This document shows positions 14,784-26,079 of a DNA stretch of 33,260 nucleotides, in pieces. The stretch is from an uncultured bacterium (GTDB taxonomy: Bacteria; Patescibacteriota; Minisyncoccia; Phycocordibacterales; UBA918), in assembly GCA_913050645.1 (NCBI GenBank), contig CAJXAG010000004.1:1-33260 (forward strand), read 5' to 3'. The position numbers and the translations under genes were made by a program. The notes beneath the pieces were generated by a model that worked only from the letters and a program-made list of their open reading frames with translations, ran no database searches and had not been told where the DNA came from. The stretch's first letter is position 1. Each line of letters starts with the position of its first letter.

Positions 14784-15307
14784 TCACCGACACTTCAGCA
14801 CTACTACAAAAAATGCTGGAGAATACGTATGCCCAGGCGGATATGTATCGCCGTTTAAGTGTACTTCGGCAGTGTGTTGAGTATGCAGTTTTTACCGAGA
14901 CCAGCATGTCCTACGAAGAGGAGTGCACACTTTTTCTCTCAAAGCTTGATAATCGGGAAGATGCAATCGCAGTGCAGGCGTGGGGGGACGATGTCTTTCG
15001 TGCGTTTACAAAAAAGAACATCGGCAAGCTCATGCAGGAGTTGCAGGAGAAAGTAGATACGCTGCCGCTTCTGAAGCTGTATGTAGCGGTGGCGTTACCT
15101 GAAGAGGAGGTTGCGAAGATAGCAAAATGGTGTCGAGCGGAGGTGCGCGATGGTATGCTTTTGGATATGCAGGTTGATCCACAGGTTGCAGGTGGCTGTG
15201 CGTTTGTGTGGGACGATACACACCATGACTTCTCGTTTCATAGTCGCATGAAGGCAGTGCCGGGTGCAATCACACAGGAATTAGAGAAGTATGCGAAAAA
15301 CGAATGA
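14780..15307 (+). CDS. atpH: F-type ATPase subunit delta-like
   Basis: Delta (OSCP) links the top of alpha3beta3 to the peripheral stalk. The 175-residue protein is of normal length. Its N-terminal part is helical. The C-terminal part carries VDPQVAGGCAFVWDD (about 131-145), matching the conserved 'VDPsliGG' delta signature, followed by the last helix. Sequence otherwise diverges strongly. The start overlaps the b-like stop by ATGA, and alpha starts 17 nt before its end, so translation is probably coupled. Confidence 0.82.
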   Translation: MITDTSALLQKMLENTYAQADMYRRLSVLRQCVEYAVFTETSMSYEEECTLFLSKLDNREDAIAVQAWGDDVFRAFTKKNIGKLMQELQEKVDTLPLLKLYVAVALPEEEVAKIAKWCRAEVRDGMLLDMQVDPQVAGGCAFVWDDTHHDFSFHSRMKAVPGAITQELEKYAKNE

Positions 15308-16735
15308 TCGAGACTATGAAGTTGGCTTTGTAACGCACACCAAGCGGTACCTTTTGTCTATTGAAGGGTTGCCGTCTGCGAAGGTGAACGACTTGCTGAT
15401 GGATGATGAGGGTCATCTGGCGATTATACGTTCACTTGCCGATGATCACGTTTCTGCGTTGGCATTGTCAGCAACAGCGGGGCCAGGTGATCGCTACAGA
15501 TACTTTGAGGGTGACTTTATGTACTCGTGTGGGGAGCCGCTTTTTGGACGTATTATAAACGCACTGGGGGTACCGGTAGATGGAAGAGGCTCACTTCCGC
15601 CCGGAGACGTACCACTACGACTGGAGCTTGATGCGCCGGGGATTGAGCAGCGGGTACCGATTCATGAGCAACTGAATACCGGTGTGACCGTTGCGGACCT
15701 TATGATCCCGATTGCAAAGGGGCAGCGCCAGCTCTTGTTTGGGCCGATGCGTAGTGGAAAGACGACGTTTTTAACCGAGACGGTGCTGCAGCAGAAGTCG
15801 GAAGGGACAGTATGTATCTACGCGGTGCTTGGAAAACCAGTGGCTGGACTGCGGAAGGTAACGGACACCATTCTCGCGGGAGACGAGAAAGGAAAAGTGA
15901 TTGTGATCGCAGCACTGTCTGACGAGCCTGCGTCGATGATTGCACTCGCACCATCGGTCGCATATCTCTTAGCAGAGCACTATCGCTCACAGGGAGAGGA
16001 TGTGTTGGTGATCCTCGATGACCTTGATGCACACGCGAAGTATTTGCGTGAGATTGGTCTCTTAGAAGGACGGTTGCCGAGTAACGAATCGTACCCGGGA
16101 GACATTTTTTACCAACACGCCCACCTTATGGAACGCTCAGGACACTTTAATGAACAGCTTGGTGGAGGCTCGATTACATCGCTACCGGTGGTGCAGACTG
16201 ACCTGAAGAACTTCTCCGACCTGATTCCGACAAACCTGATGGCGTGTACTGATGGCCACTTTGCATTTTCGCCATCGTTGCGTGCTGAGGGTATCCATCC
16301 GTCGATCAGTATTGAACAGTCAGTAACGCGTGTAGGGCGACAGTCACAAGAGACGATGCAAAAGGAGCTCACCACAAAGCTACAGATTTTACTTGGAAGT
16401 TTTCGACAGCAGATCGAGTACGCACAATTTAGTGCGGACTTAAGTACACAGACAAAAGAGACACTTCGACGCGGTGCGATTGCCGAGGCATTGCTTCGGC
16501 AAGATCCGTATCGTCCTGTGGCAACCGGGGCGCAAGTCTTGCTTTTAGCATTGTTGTTCACCACGTTTTTTGACGGTAAGGATGTGAGTTATGTCACACG
16601 ATATAAACCAATCTTGCTTGAGACACTGGGATGGCATAAGTCATTTGCGCAGATGCGTACCGATGCACTGAAAAAAGCAGTGTACGATGATTTTATAGCG
16701 CAGCTACAAGCACTGTTGCCGGTGTTGGAAAAAGT

Positions 16736-16748
<13 letters not shown>
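15291..16748 (+). CDS. atpA: F-type ATPase subunit alpha (divergent)
   Basis: Alpha is the regulatory nucleotide-binding subunit of the alpha3beta3 head. The protein has 485 residues, slightly short of the usual 500-515, because the N-terminal delta-binding segment is reduced. The beta-barrel/hinge carries GRIINALGVPVDGRG (86-100). The P-loop is GPMRSGKT (151-158) in place of the usual GDRQTGKT, retaining Lys and Thr. GGGSITSLPVVQT (291-303) and SVTRVG (344-349) are present; Arg347 is equivalent to the catalytic Arg finger of alpha. The C-terminal helical domain contains the FSADLSTQT region. The intact Arg finger indicates a working catalytic interface with beta. Identity to canonical alpha looks low outside motifs. 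Confidence 0.93.
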
Positions 16749-19550
<2,802 letters not shown>

Positions 19551-19566
19551 GTCTTACAGTCCTGAA

Positions 19567-19704
19567 TCCATACACTCTTTGCTACATTACTCGATCGCTT
19601 CGTGAACACTCGCGAGGACGACGAAAAAGGTAGTTTTTCGTCGTAGACGGTAGCAAAGCTGCCGTCTTTTTAAGCAGTATGCGAAGCAATCCAGAGTGTA
19701 TGGA
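19567..19704. repeat. Compound-palindrome repeat, copy C
   Basis: This 138-bp element has perfect 12-bp outer arms (19567-19578 and 19693-19704). Inside are CGATCGCTTCG / GCGAAGCAATC, an 11-bp hairpin ACGACGAAAAA / TTTTTCGTCGT (about 19618-19644) and GACGGTAGC-AAA-GCTGCCGTC. Same architecture and length as copy B1 at 11450-11588. The two bracket the second HTH gene, the c-like gene and the whole F1-like operon. Confidence 0.75.
19646..19671 (+). terminator. Terminator of the F1-like operon, inside repeat C
   Basis: GACGGTAGC (19646-19654) and GCTGCCGTC (19658-19666) form a 9-bp stem with one G-U pair and an AAA loop, followed by five Ts. It lies 96 nt after the epsilon stop. Confidence 0.75.
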
Positions 19705-19773
19705 CTTTGGGTTACAGGGGCTATTCACTACTCACAAATTGTATGCAAACATTATTTTTACGGTTTGCGTGCA

Positions 19774-19861
19774 TGCTATTATTAAGCGTAAGCAGGGCGG
19801 TTGTAGCTAATGTGTGAAGCTACAAACGTGTGATGGGCTACCGATCTGCAGGCGATACCCT
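19774..19861 (+). promoter_or_regulatory. Extended -10 promoter and hairpin leader of the large surface protein
   Basis: TGC followed by TATTAT (19777-19782) is a good extended -10; transcription would start near 19789. The leader of about 73 nt contains the stem TTGTAGCT (19801-19808) / AGCTACAA (19818-19825). This gene thus differs from the leaderless ones in the window. An inverted pair GCAAAC/GTTTGC just upstream (19745-19768) could be an operator. Confidence 0.45.
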
Positions 19862-22800
19862 ATGCGTATCAATATACGGAATAAAGGTAAAACGCGTTTT
19901 GTACAACGTATGCTTTTGATAGGTATGCACCTTGCTCTTTGGGTGTTCCTCTTTTTTAATAGTACAACGTACGCACACGCTGCAGAAACAGAACCTTCTT
20001 TTGCTGATTCAACAAAATCAGTGATCCAGGAAGTATTCCGACAAATGGAGGGAGTCATGGCGTACACTGCACAGGCGATTGATGCTGTATTCTCAAGTAC
20101 CGTGCGTGCACAGCAGGAACAACAGGACGATGTTGGAGACATCGATATTCCTGATCCATTGCCGATTACCTCAACCCAATTTCCGTTAGCAGGTGTTGGT
20201 GTGGGTACGCTGATTATCAACGCGCCACTTTCCGTAACCAATACGCTGAGCGCAACCGGCGAGACATTTTTAGCCACTACCACCGTTGCGGGGTTATTGT
20301 CTGCAGAAGAGCTTGCACTTGAGGCGTTGTCGGTGTCGGGTCTGGTGAGTGCCGGAGCGTTCTCTGGCGGTCGACTTTCGATACAAGGTGCTGCACAGGT
20401 GGGGTCACTTGACGTCGCTGCTGCAGCCACACTTGCAGAGCTTTCGGTTTCTGGAGATACGTCAGTGAATGGTTTAACCATAAGCGGACAGGCGTTGGTT
20501 GCATCTCTCTTGGTTCAAGGAGCGACACAACTTACTGGACTTCTTGAAGCAGATGGTGGTATTAACACCAATGGTGCCGATGTTGATCTTGGAGATGGTT
20601 CTATCTTCGCTTCAAACATTGTGAATGAAGTCCTCGCAGGTGACGGTGTGACGATTACGGGTACTACTTCAGCACCGATTATATCGGTCGATCTTGATAG
20701 CGTGGTAACCGAAATAAATGGTGATTCCGGTGAGATTACCATTCGTGGCGGTACTGACATCAGTGTGAGTAACTTGCGTATTAACAATACTTCAGACCTT
20801 GCCAGTGTACGTGCGCGAGGAAGTTGTACAGACTGTATTACTGATAGTAACGTCGTGAACGCGCTGACGCTAACCGGCGGCACGATCGACGGTGTGATTA
20901 TTGGGTCAAGCACAGTTGCAGAAGCATTCTTCAGTGACGTGACGATTGGTACTACAACAGCTACCACTGCAAACTTTGCAGTGTTTGGTAGCGGGACTGC
21001 AAACTTTGGTGGAGGCATTAATCTCGATACAGGCTGTTTCTCAATTGGAGGTATTTGTGTAGCGTCTGCAGCCTCATCGACATCATATATAGGTCTGTTT
21101 GATACACCGAGCTCATTGCTTGCTGGGTCAATCCAGTATGCAAATGCATCAGGAACTGCATTGGTGCAATCTACAAACTTCGTGTTTGACGGGTCTGCGC
21201 TTGCAATCGGTACCACTACGCCAGCTGCAACCCTTACGGTCGAGGGAGACACGGCACTTACCGGAACAACAAGTGTTGTTGGTACCTTTAGTGCAACGGG
21301 TGGTGTAACACTCGGAGGCACTCTTGGTGTCACGGGCAGTACCACGATTTCAGACAGTCTGGTGGTGAACGCCAGCTCAACCTTTACTGACACGCTGACG
21401 GTAGGTAGCTTTGTGACGTTGCAATCTGATCTTTCAGTCATCGGAACGTCTACCATCGGTGGTGGCTTGGTGGTCAGTGGTGCAACGACGCTGTCTGATG
21501 CGATCACTATCGATGGTAACGTTTCCGTGCAAAATGGTGCCACATTCCGCCTGTATGATGCTGACAGCAGCAATTACGTTGCGTTTACGGCCTCCACATC
21601 GCTTGTGGGTAATACCACGTGGGTGTTGCCTAATGGTGACGGTAACGCTGATGAGGTGATGGTAACTGATGGAAGTGGAAACATCCGCTTTGAGCCAGTG
21701 AGTGCCATTGGAGGTGGGGTAACACAGTACACGAACCTTATTGATACACCCGCATCGTTTACTGCAGGGGCAATTCAGTACGTGAACGCAAGTGCAACAG
21801 CGATGACGCAGTCGGCAAATTTATCGTATGATGGTTCCTCACTTGCAGTTGGTACTCCAACATCAACAGCAACGCTTACGGTAGATGGTTCGGTTGATTT
21901 TGTTGCGTATGACGGAACGATTGACTTTAGCTATGATGATGCATCGAAACTTATAGGTGTGGGTACAGAAAGTCCGACTGATAAAATCACGCTGCAACGT
22001 GGATCGTTTACACAAATTGGTGGCTCTGCAGGAAATCTCTACAGCCCAACGCTTGAGAACACGGTTGGTATTGGTGATACAGCATATGATATTGAAATCG
22101 CTGGTAGTTACGCGTATGTAGTCTCTGATGTAACGGGTGACGAGTTTCATGTCTTTGATATCGGAGATGTGGCGCAGCCGAATGAAATAAGTAGTTTGAG
22201 TCTTCCTTCATATGGAAATGCGCTGACCGTCTCAGGTGGGTATGCATATGTGGTGACTGGTTTTGCTGGGGACGATTTTCATGTGATTGATATTTCTGAT
22301 CCACTCAATCCAAGTGAGGTTGATTCAGTCAATTTACTTGCTTCGGCAAATGATGTAGCCGTCTTGGGGAAGTACGCCTATGTAGTTACCGATGGGTTAA
22401 ATAGCAATTTCCAGGTTATTGATATTAGTATACCAACAGATGTGCGACAGATCGCGTCGACGTCGCTGCCTACCAATGCAACAGGTGTAGTCGTACAAGG
22501 AGATTATGCGTATGTGACATCAGAATCAGGAGGAACAGATTTTCATGTGATTGATATTTCTGATCCTGAGAACCCATCCGAGACTGATTCTCTTAATTTG
22601 GCTGATGCAGCAAATACCGTTGTGGTTGCAGAATCAGGACTGTATGCGTACGTGGGCACAAACTCGACAGGTGACGACGTGAGTGTGATTGATATTTCTG
22701 ATCCATCAAATATTAGTGAAGTCAATGGTATTAATCTCGGTGTGAGTGTAACGGGTATGAAACTTGTTGGTGATATTTTGTATGCATCGAGTCTTACTGC

Positions 22801-24100
22801 GGGCCAGGATGTACATGTGATTGATGTGTCGAGTCCTTCAAATCCTGTAGAGATTGGAGGTGCAGACCTCGGGAGCGGAAACACATATGCGGTAGCGGTT
22901 GTTGGTCAGTATGTCTATGTAACTTCAAATGCGGGTATTGTGGTGGTTGGTATCTCGGGTGTGAAATCGCAGTCAGTGCTTACTCGCTCGCTACAGACTT
23001 CAAACTTGTTTGTCGCAGGAGGTGCAAACTTTGTGAGCGACCTAACTGCACAAGGGTCTTTGTTTGCCGGTGGTGATATTCAGAGTACTGGTGTGTTGCG
23101 AATTTCAGGTACTGACGCTTCACATGTTTTGGGTGCGTTTAGTGTAGGAACGACATCAACAACCACCGGCCTTTTGGTTGACGGAACGATGCAAGCAACG
23201 AACTTGCTTGGTGGAGCGGTAAATCTCACTACTGACGCAAATGGCAATGTCATCCGTGACCCATCCGACGCACGCCTGAAAACTAACGTAGTGACGCTTG
23301 AGGATCCTCTTGAGTCGCTGTTGCAGCTACGGGGAGTACGCTATCAGTGGCGTGACAAAGAACGCTTTGGATATCAAGCTGAAATTGGTTTCATTGCACA
23401 AGAAGTCGACCTTGTGCTTCCAGAGGTGGTGCGTAAGGGAGGAGACTATTGGTCAATCAACACGCGGAACATTCTTGCAGTAGTTGTGGAAGCAGTGAAA
23501 GAAGTGTGGGCTGAGCTACAGGGAACACAGGATGAAGTTGATGATTTACGACAGCGTATCGGTCAGCTAGAAGCACAGCTTGGTGAGCCAAATGAGTACA
23601 AGGAGGAAGGTGAAGGAGAAGTATCGGGAGCGGAACAAGAAGATCTGCAGCATGAGACAGAACCGGAAGATGAATCGGAGGATCAAGAAAACCAGACGGT
23701 CGTCACAGAACCAATAAAGGAAAAAGAAGAAGACATTTCAGTGGGTGTTGGTGAAGAAAATCAGGAAGCGGAACCATCTGGTGCAGTTGAGACAGTTTCG
23801 GAGGAAGTAGCTGCTGAAGAAACAGAGGTCGCTGCGTCAAGTACTGAAACGGTAGTAATAAATGAAGAAGCGGATACAGAAGCACTATCGGGAAATGAAG
23901 CGGCCTCGGAGATATCAGAAGACCAGGAGCGTGCCGAAGTAGATTCAGTGATTGAGGCACAGCAAGAGGTTGTACAGGATGAGTCAGAACTACCTGAGGT
24001 GACGGCAGCAACAGAGGAAGAGACAGGCACCATAGATAAGGAAGTTACTGAAGCGGTTGAAGTTACAGAAGAAAATTCTACAGATCCTGGTGCTGTATAG
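19862..24100 (+). CDS. Giant surface protein: fibre-like repeats, LVIVD beta-propeller, S74 chaperone domain, acidic tail
   Basis: From ATG 19862 it has 1412 residues; the GTG at 19814 would add a tail before the signal peptide and overlaps the leader. Order: signal peptide (about 1-41, ending YAHAA); Ser/Thr/Gly/Val-rich tail-fibre-like repeats (about 90-720) including LTGGTIDGVIIGSSTVAEAF; seven LVIVD repeats of about 44 residues (about 735-1035), each with YAYV..D/F.V-IDISDP; a linker; a Peptidase_S74 intramolecular chaperone domain (about 1132-1225) with SDARLKTNV, LRGVRYQW and EIGFIAQEVD; a short coiled coil (to 1240); and a Glu-rich tail (1240-1412). S74 domains trimerise fibres and often self-cleave. 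A trimeric cell-surface fibre or adhesin is likely. No sortase motif or C-terminal membrane anchor is seen, so attachment is unclear. It sits directly downstream of the F1-like operon. Confidence 0.82.
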   Translation: MRINIRNKGKTRFVQRMLLIGMHLALWVFLFFNSTTYAHAAETEPSFADSTKSVIQEVFRQMEGVMAYTAQAIDAVFSSTVRAQQEQQDDVGDIDIPDPLPITSTQFPLAGVGVGTLIINAPLSVTNTLSATGETFLATTTVAGLLSAEELALEALSVSGLVSAGAFSGGRLSIQGAAQVGSLDVAAAATLAELSVSGDTSVNGLTISGQALVASLLVQGATQLTGLLEADGGINTNGADVDLGDGSIFASNIVNEVLAGDGVTITGTTSAPIISVDLDSVVTEINGDSGEITIRGGTDISVSNLRINNTSDLASVRARGSCTDCITDSNVVNALTLTGGTIDGVIIGSSTVAEAFFSDVTIGTTTATTANFAVFGSGTANFGGGINLDTGCFSIGGICVASAASSTSYIGLFDTPSSLLAGSIQYANASGTALVQSTNFVFDGSALAIGTTTPAATLTVEGDTALTGTTSVVGTFSATGGVTLGGTLGVTGSTTISDSLVVNASSTFTDTLTVGSFVTLQSDLSVIGTSTIGGGLVVSGATTLSDAITIDGNVSVQNGATFRLYDADSSNYVAFTASTSLVGNTTWVLPNGDGNADEVMVTDGSGNIRFEPVSAIGGGVTQYTNLIDTPASFTAGAIQYVNASATAMTQSANLSYDGSSLAVGTPTSTATLTVDGSVDFVAYDGTIDFSYDDASKLIGVGTESPTDKITLQRGSFTQIGGSAGNLYSPTLENTVGIGDTAYDIEIAGSYAYVVSDVTGDEFHVFDIGDVAQPNEISSLSLPSYGNALTVSGGYAYVVTGFAGDDFHVIDISDPLNPSEVDSVNLLASANDVAVLGKYAYVVTDGLNSNFQVIDISIPTDVRQIASTSLPTNATGVVVQGDYAYVTSESGGTDFHVIDISDPENPSETDSLNLADAANTVVVAESGLYAYVGTNSTGDDVSVIDISDPSNISEVNGINLGVSVTGMKLVGDILYASSLTAGQDVHVIDVSSPSNPVEIGGADLGSGNTYAVAVVGQYVYVTSNAGIVVVGISGVKSQSVLTRSLQTSNLFVAGGANFVSDLTAQGSLFAGGDIQSTGVLRISGTDASHVLGAFSVGTTSTTTGLLVDGTMQATNLLGGAVNLTTDANGNVIRDPSDARLKTNVVTLEDPLESLLQLRGVRYQWRDKERFGYQAEIGFIAQEVDLVLPEVVRKGGDYWSINTRNILAVVVEAVKEVWAELQGTQDEVDDLRQRIGQLEAQLGEPNEYKEEGEGEVSGAEQEDLQHETEPEDESEDQENQTVVTEPIKEKEEDISVGVGEENQEAEPSGAVETVSEEVAAEETEVAASSTETVVINEEADTEALSGNEAASEISEDQERAEVDSVIEAQQEVVQDESELPEVTAATEEETGTIDKEVTEAVEVTEENSTDPGAV
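22274..22566 (+). repeat. Near-identical DNA repeats inside the LVIVD propeller
   Basis: A 29-nt stretch starting GATTTTCATGTGATTGATAT occurs identically at 22274-22302 and 22538-22566. Its last 20-odd bases recur near 22684-22704. The spacing (264 nt, then about 140 nt) is in multiples of the propeller repeat, which points to recent duplication or gene conversion between blades. Confidence 0.75.
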
Positions 24101-24119
24101 ACGTTTGTAGTGTATATAA

Positions 24120-24128
24120 CTTATCCAC
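24120..24128 (+). other. Single perfect DnaA-box-like 9-mer
   Basis: TTATCCACA matches the DnaA-box consensus exactly. It stands alone in the short spacer between the giant surface gene and the next gene. No cluster of boxes or AT-rich unwinding element is seen, so it is probably chance or a titration or regulatory site rather than an origin. Confidence 0.3.
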
Positions 24129-24165
24129 AAAGCGGAAGGTTGCGATGCTTTTTTGTATGGGGGCA

Positions 24166-24173
24166 CTGTATAA
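24166..24173 (+). promoter_or_regulatory. Promoter of the first exported beta-sandwich gene
   Basis: TG directly followed by TATAAT (the sequence CTGTATAAT) lies about 40 nt before the ATG at 24214, giving a leader of about 33 nt. No Shine-Dalgarno is evident in the leader. Confidence 0.5.
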
Positions 24174-24213
24174 TTTAGTCATACTTAATAATCCTAAGTA
24201 GGCAATCTTAAAA

Positions 24214-24894
24214 ATGCACAACTTAAAAAAACAAAATCCTATAGTGGCTGCTCTAACAGCAACTATTGGCACCGCTGTAATCGCAGCAATGGCGTATTTA
24301 TTATTTGAACCAACTGCGATGCTTGCAGCAACTGACACGGATAGCTTTACCGTGCGTCAGGAAATTGGTGCTGAGATCTCATTCTCAACAGTATCAGGCG
24401 ACATCAATATGGGTGGTTCTGCAATCGGTGGTGCAACCGGTGGTAACCGAAATGGTTCAACAACAGTCGGTATTACTACTAACAATGCTGCCGGATATCA
24501 GCTTGATATCCAGTTTGAGAGCGCAAACGGTATGGAGCACCCAACGGAGACTGACTTTATTGATTACTATGCCACCACGTCACCTGACTACACCATGAAT
24601 CTCGGTGCAAACAGCAGTGGATTCGCATACTCAGTTTCATCAACAGCACCAACAAACTCAATCTCGTCGTTTGACAATAACGGTAGCTCATGTGGAGTTG
24701 GTTCAAATAAAAGCATCAGCAACTGTTATGTAATGCAGGGAACGCCGACATCTGGTGCAACAATTGTTAATACTACAGACACGGCAACTGACGAGCTTAC
24801 TACTATCGGGTTCCGGGTTATGGTTGCAGCAGGATCAGGTCTTGCGAACGGATTCTACTACGCAACAACAACATTAACCGCTACAACAAACTAA
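24214..24894 (+). CDS. Exported beta-sandwich surface protein (WxL-fold-like), paralogue of the 26076 gene
   Basis: This 226-residue protein has a signal peptide or N-terminal anchor (about 10-38). Immediately after it comes DTDSFTVRQ, a motif shared with the FN3 protein at 26861 (DTNTFSVRQ). The rest is Thr/Ser/Gly/Asn-rich and predicted to be all-beta. The NGSTTVGITTNNAAGYQLDI segment (about 88-107) and the end FRVMVAAGS..GFYYATTTLTAT correspond to NGSTTVTVVTDASGGYELTI and FRVGIGGS..GSYVATTTITA in the 26076 product. Two Cys (around 160-170) could form a disulfide. The strand pattern recalls WxL-type cell-wall domains, but there is no WxL motif. It is probably secreted or part of the surface layer; function unknown. 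Confidence 0.68.
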   Translation: MHNLKKQNPIVAALTATIGTAVIAAMAYLLFEPTAMLAATDTDSFTVRQEIGAEISFSTVSGDINMGGSAIGGATGGNRNGSTTVGITTNNAAGYQLDIQFESANGMEHPTETDFIDYYATTSPDYTMNLGANSSGFAYSVSSTAPTNSISSFDNNGSSCGVGSNKSISNCYVMQGTPTSGATIVNTTDTATDELTTIGFRVMVAAGSGLANGFYYATTTLTATTN

Positions 24895-24983
24895 TAACGT
24901 CTCTAGGTAGTATCTAACGCCTACTGAGGTATCTACCAAACGTTAGCTTTCCTCGAAAAGCATGGATGTGTTATACTAGCAAC

Positions 24984-24989
24984 TATAAT
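24984..24989 (+). promoter_or_regulatory. -10 box of the DUF916-like gene
   Basis: TATAAT ends 10 nt before the ATG at 25000. An upstream TTATACT (about 24971-24977) is an alternative that would give a leader of about 17 nt. The in-frame TTG at 24991 lies too close to the box to be the likely start. Confidence 0.45.
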
Positions 24990-24999
24990 TTTGAAGAAA

Positions 25000-26079
25000 A
25001 TGACTATAGATAAGCAGGTATCACTCACAAACGTTATTCTCGGAGCTGTTCTATTAACACTCATCGCTTTGCCGATGAGTGTTTTTGCGCAAAGCACAGC
25101 AACGAGTTCTTCTGACACAGAAGAAGTTGCGACTTCTACTGAAAAAATAGTAGCTACAGCACCCACAGTTGATCGTGTCTACGATAATTACAAACGTGAA
25201 GAATTGCCGCAGTCAAACAAAGTATTTAATGACTTTGTGGTAGGGCCTGGTCGTTTTTCCCTTGAGATCGCACCAGGGGAGAGTAAAACGGTTATTGTAA
25301 ATATTTCCAATCGTCTTGGCAGCAAACGTCTCTTCCAATTTGATGCTGAAGATATGACCGCAGGTGGTGGTGAAAATGAAGGAACGATCAAGCTCTTGGG
25401 TGATGAAGTTGGTCCATACACTATTAAAGATTACATATCAGTACCGTATGATCGCTTTTATATCGAAAACAACGAACGCGCAGTGGTGCCCGTGACGGTT
25501 TCTATTCCAGCTGACGCTGAACCGGGAGGTTTCTACGGTTCTATTTTGACAGAAGTGATGCCTGATGAAACACAGGTAGTTGAGGAGGATGTTGCTCCCA
25601 CAGCTCCGTTGGTAACGCGTATTGGTACACTTTTTTACGTAACAACACCAGGTGAGATCGCGCAAGAAGGTTCGTTGGTTGATTTTGCGACACTCCCTGA
25701 TAAGTCTTTCTATCTCGGAGGACCGGTTAATATGGGGATTGTATACGAAAATACTGGCTCAGTGCACCTTACACCGTACGGTACCGTTTCAGTTACCAAT
25801 ATTCTCGGAGATACAGTTGGTTTGGTTGAGCTTGATCCATGGTACGTCATGCCACAATCAGTGCGTACACGCGAAATATCTTGGGATCGAGAGTTTCTTC
25901 TCGGTCGCTATACGGTAACGGCTGACATCGAACGTGGATACGGAAATCAGACTGATACACTCTCTTTGGTTTTCTGGGTCTTTCCATGGAAAATAATCGC
26001 CACAGTGTTTGCAGGCGTCTTTATTTTCTTCCTGATTCTTCGGTTTATTCTGCGAAACTTTGAGTTTAAGCGTAAGTGA
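25000..26079 (+). CDS. DUF916-like (WxL-interacting) exported membrane-anchored protein
   Basis: From ATG 25000 the protein has 359 residues: a signal peptide (about 1-31, ending SVFAQS), a short Ser/Thr/Glu linker, and two immunoglobulin-like beta domains (about 70-310). A single membrane helix (about 330-352) and the basic tail FEFKRK close it. GRFSLEIAPGESKTVIVNISN (about 77-97) and the segment VPVTVSIPADAEPGGFYGSI (about 152-171) match the DUF916 pattern of Gram-positive WxL-system proteins. Those proteins bind peptidoglycan or WxL proteins outside the cell while anchored in the membrane. It heads a coupled set with the next two genes (GTGA and ATGA junctions). By analogy it may hold the neighbouring exported proteins at the cell surface. 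Confidence 0.72.
   Translation: MTIDKQVSLTNVILGAVLLTLIALPMSVFAQSTATSSSDTEEVATSTEKIVATAPTVDRVYDNYKREELPQSNKVFNDFVVGPGRFSLEIAPGESKTVIVNISNRLGSKRLFQFDAEDMTAGGGENEGTIKLLGDEVGPYTIKDYISVPYDRFYIENNERAVVPVTVSIPADAEPGGFYGSILTEVMPDETQVVEEDVAPTAPLVTRIGTLFYVTTPGEIAQEGSLVDFATLPDKSFYLGGPVNMGIVYENTGSVHLTPYGTVSVTNILGDTVGLVELDPWYVMPQSVRTREISWDREFLLGRYTVTADIERGYGNQTDTLSLVFWVFPWKIIATVFAGVFIFFLILRFILRNFEFKRK

Larger units (their letters stand above)
19551..19861. other. Spacer with repeat C, terminator and promoter/leader of the large surface gene
   Basis: No gene is supported. It contains the compound palindrome (19567-19704) with an embedded terminator, then an AT-rich region with a GCAAAC/GTTTGC inverted pair (19745-19768) and an extended -10 (19774-19782), then a leader of about 70 nt with one hairpin. 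Confidence 0.7.

Noticed and set aside
19814-19861. GTG start at 19814 for the giant surface protein
   Set aside because: It falls in the leader hairpin and would place 16 residues before the signal peptide. ATG 19862 gives the standard basic N-terminus plus hydrophobic core.
19789-19861. Known riboswitch in the leader of the giant surface gene
   Set aside because: I compared it mentally with c-di-GMP-I, TPP, preQ1 and others; only one simple hairpin fits and no conserved core is present.
20515-21573. 352-residue - strand frame inside the giant surface gene
   Set aside because: It is antisense to repetitive Thr/Ser/Gly/Val coding DNA; long complementary frames are expected there.
24120-24128. 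Possible replication origin at a perfect DnaA box
   Set aside because: Only one box is present, with no dnaA or dnaN nearby, no box cluster and no AT-rich unwinding element.
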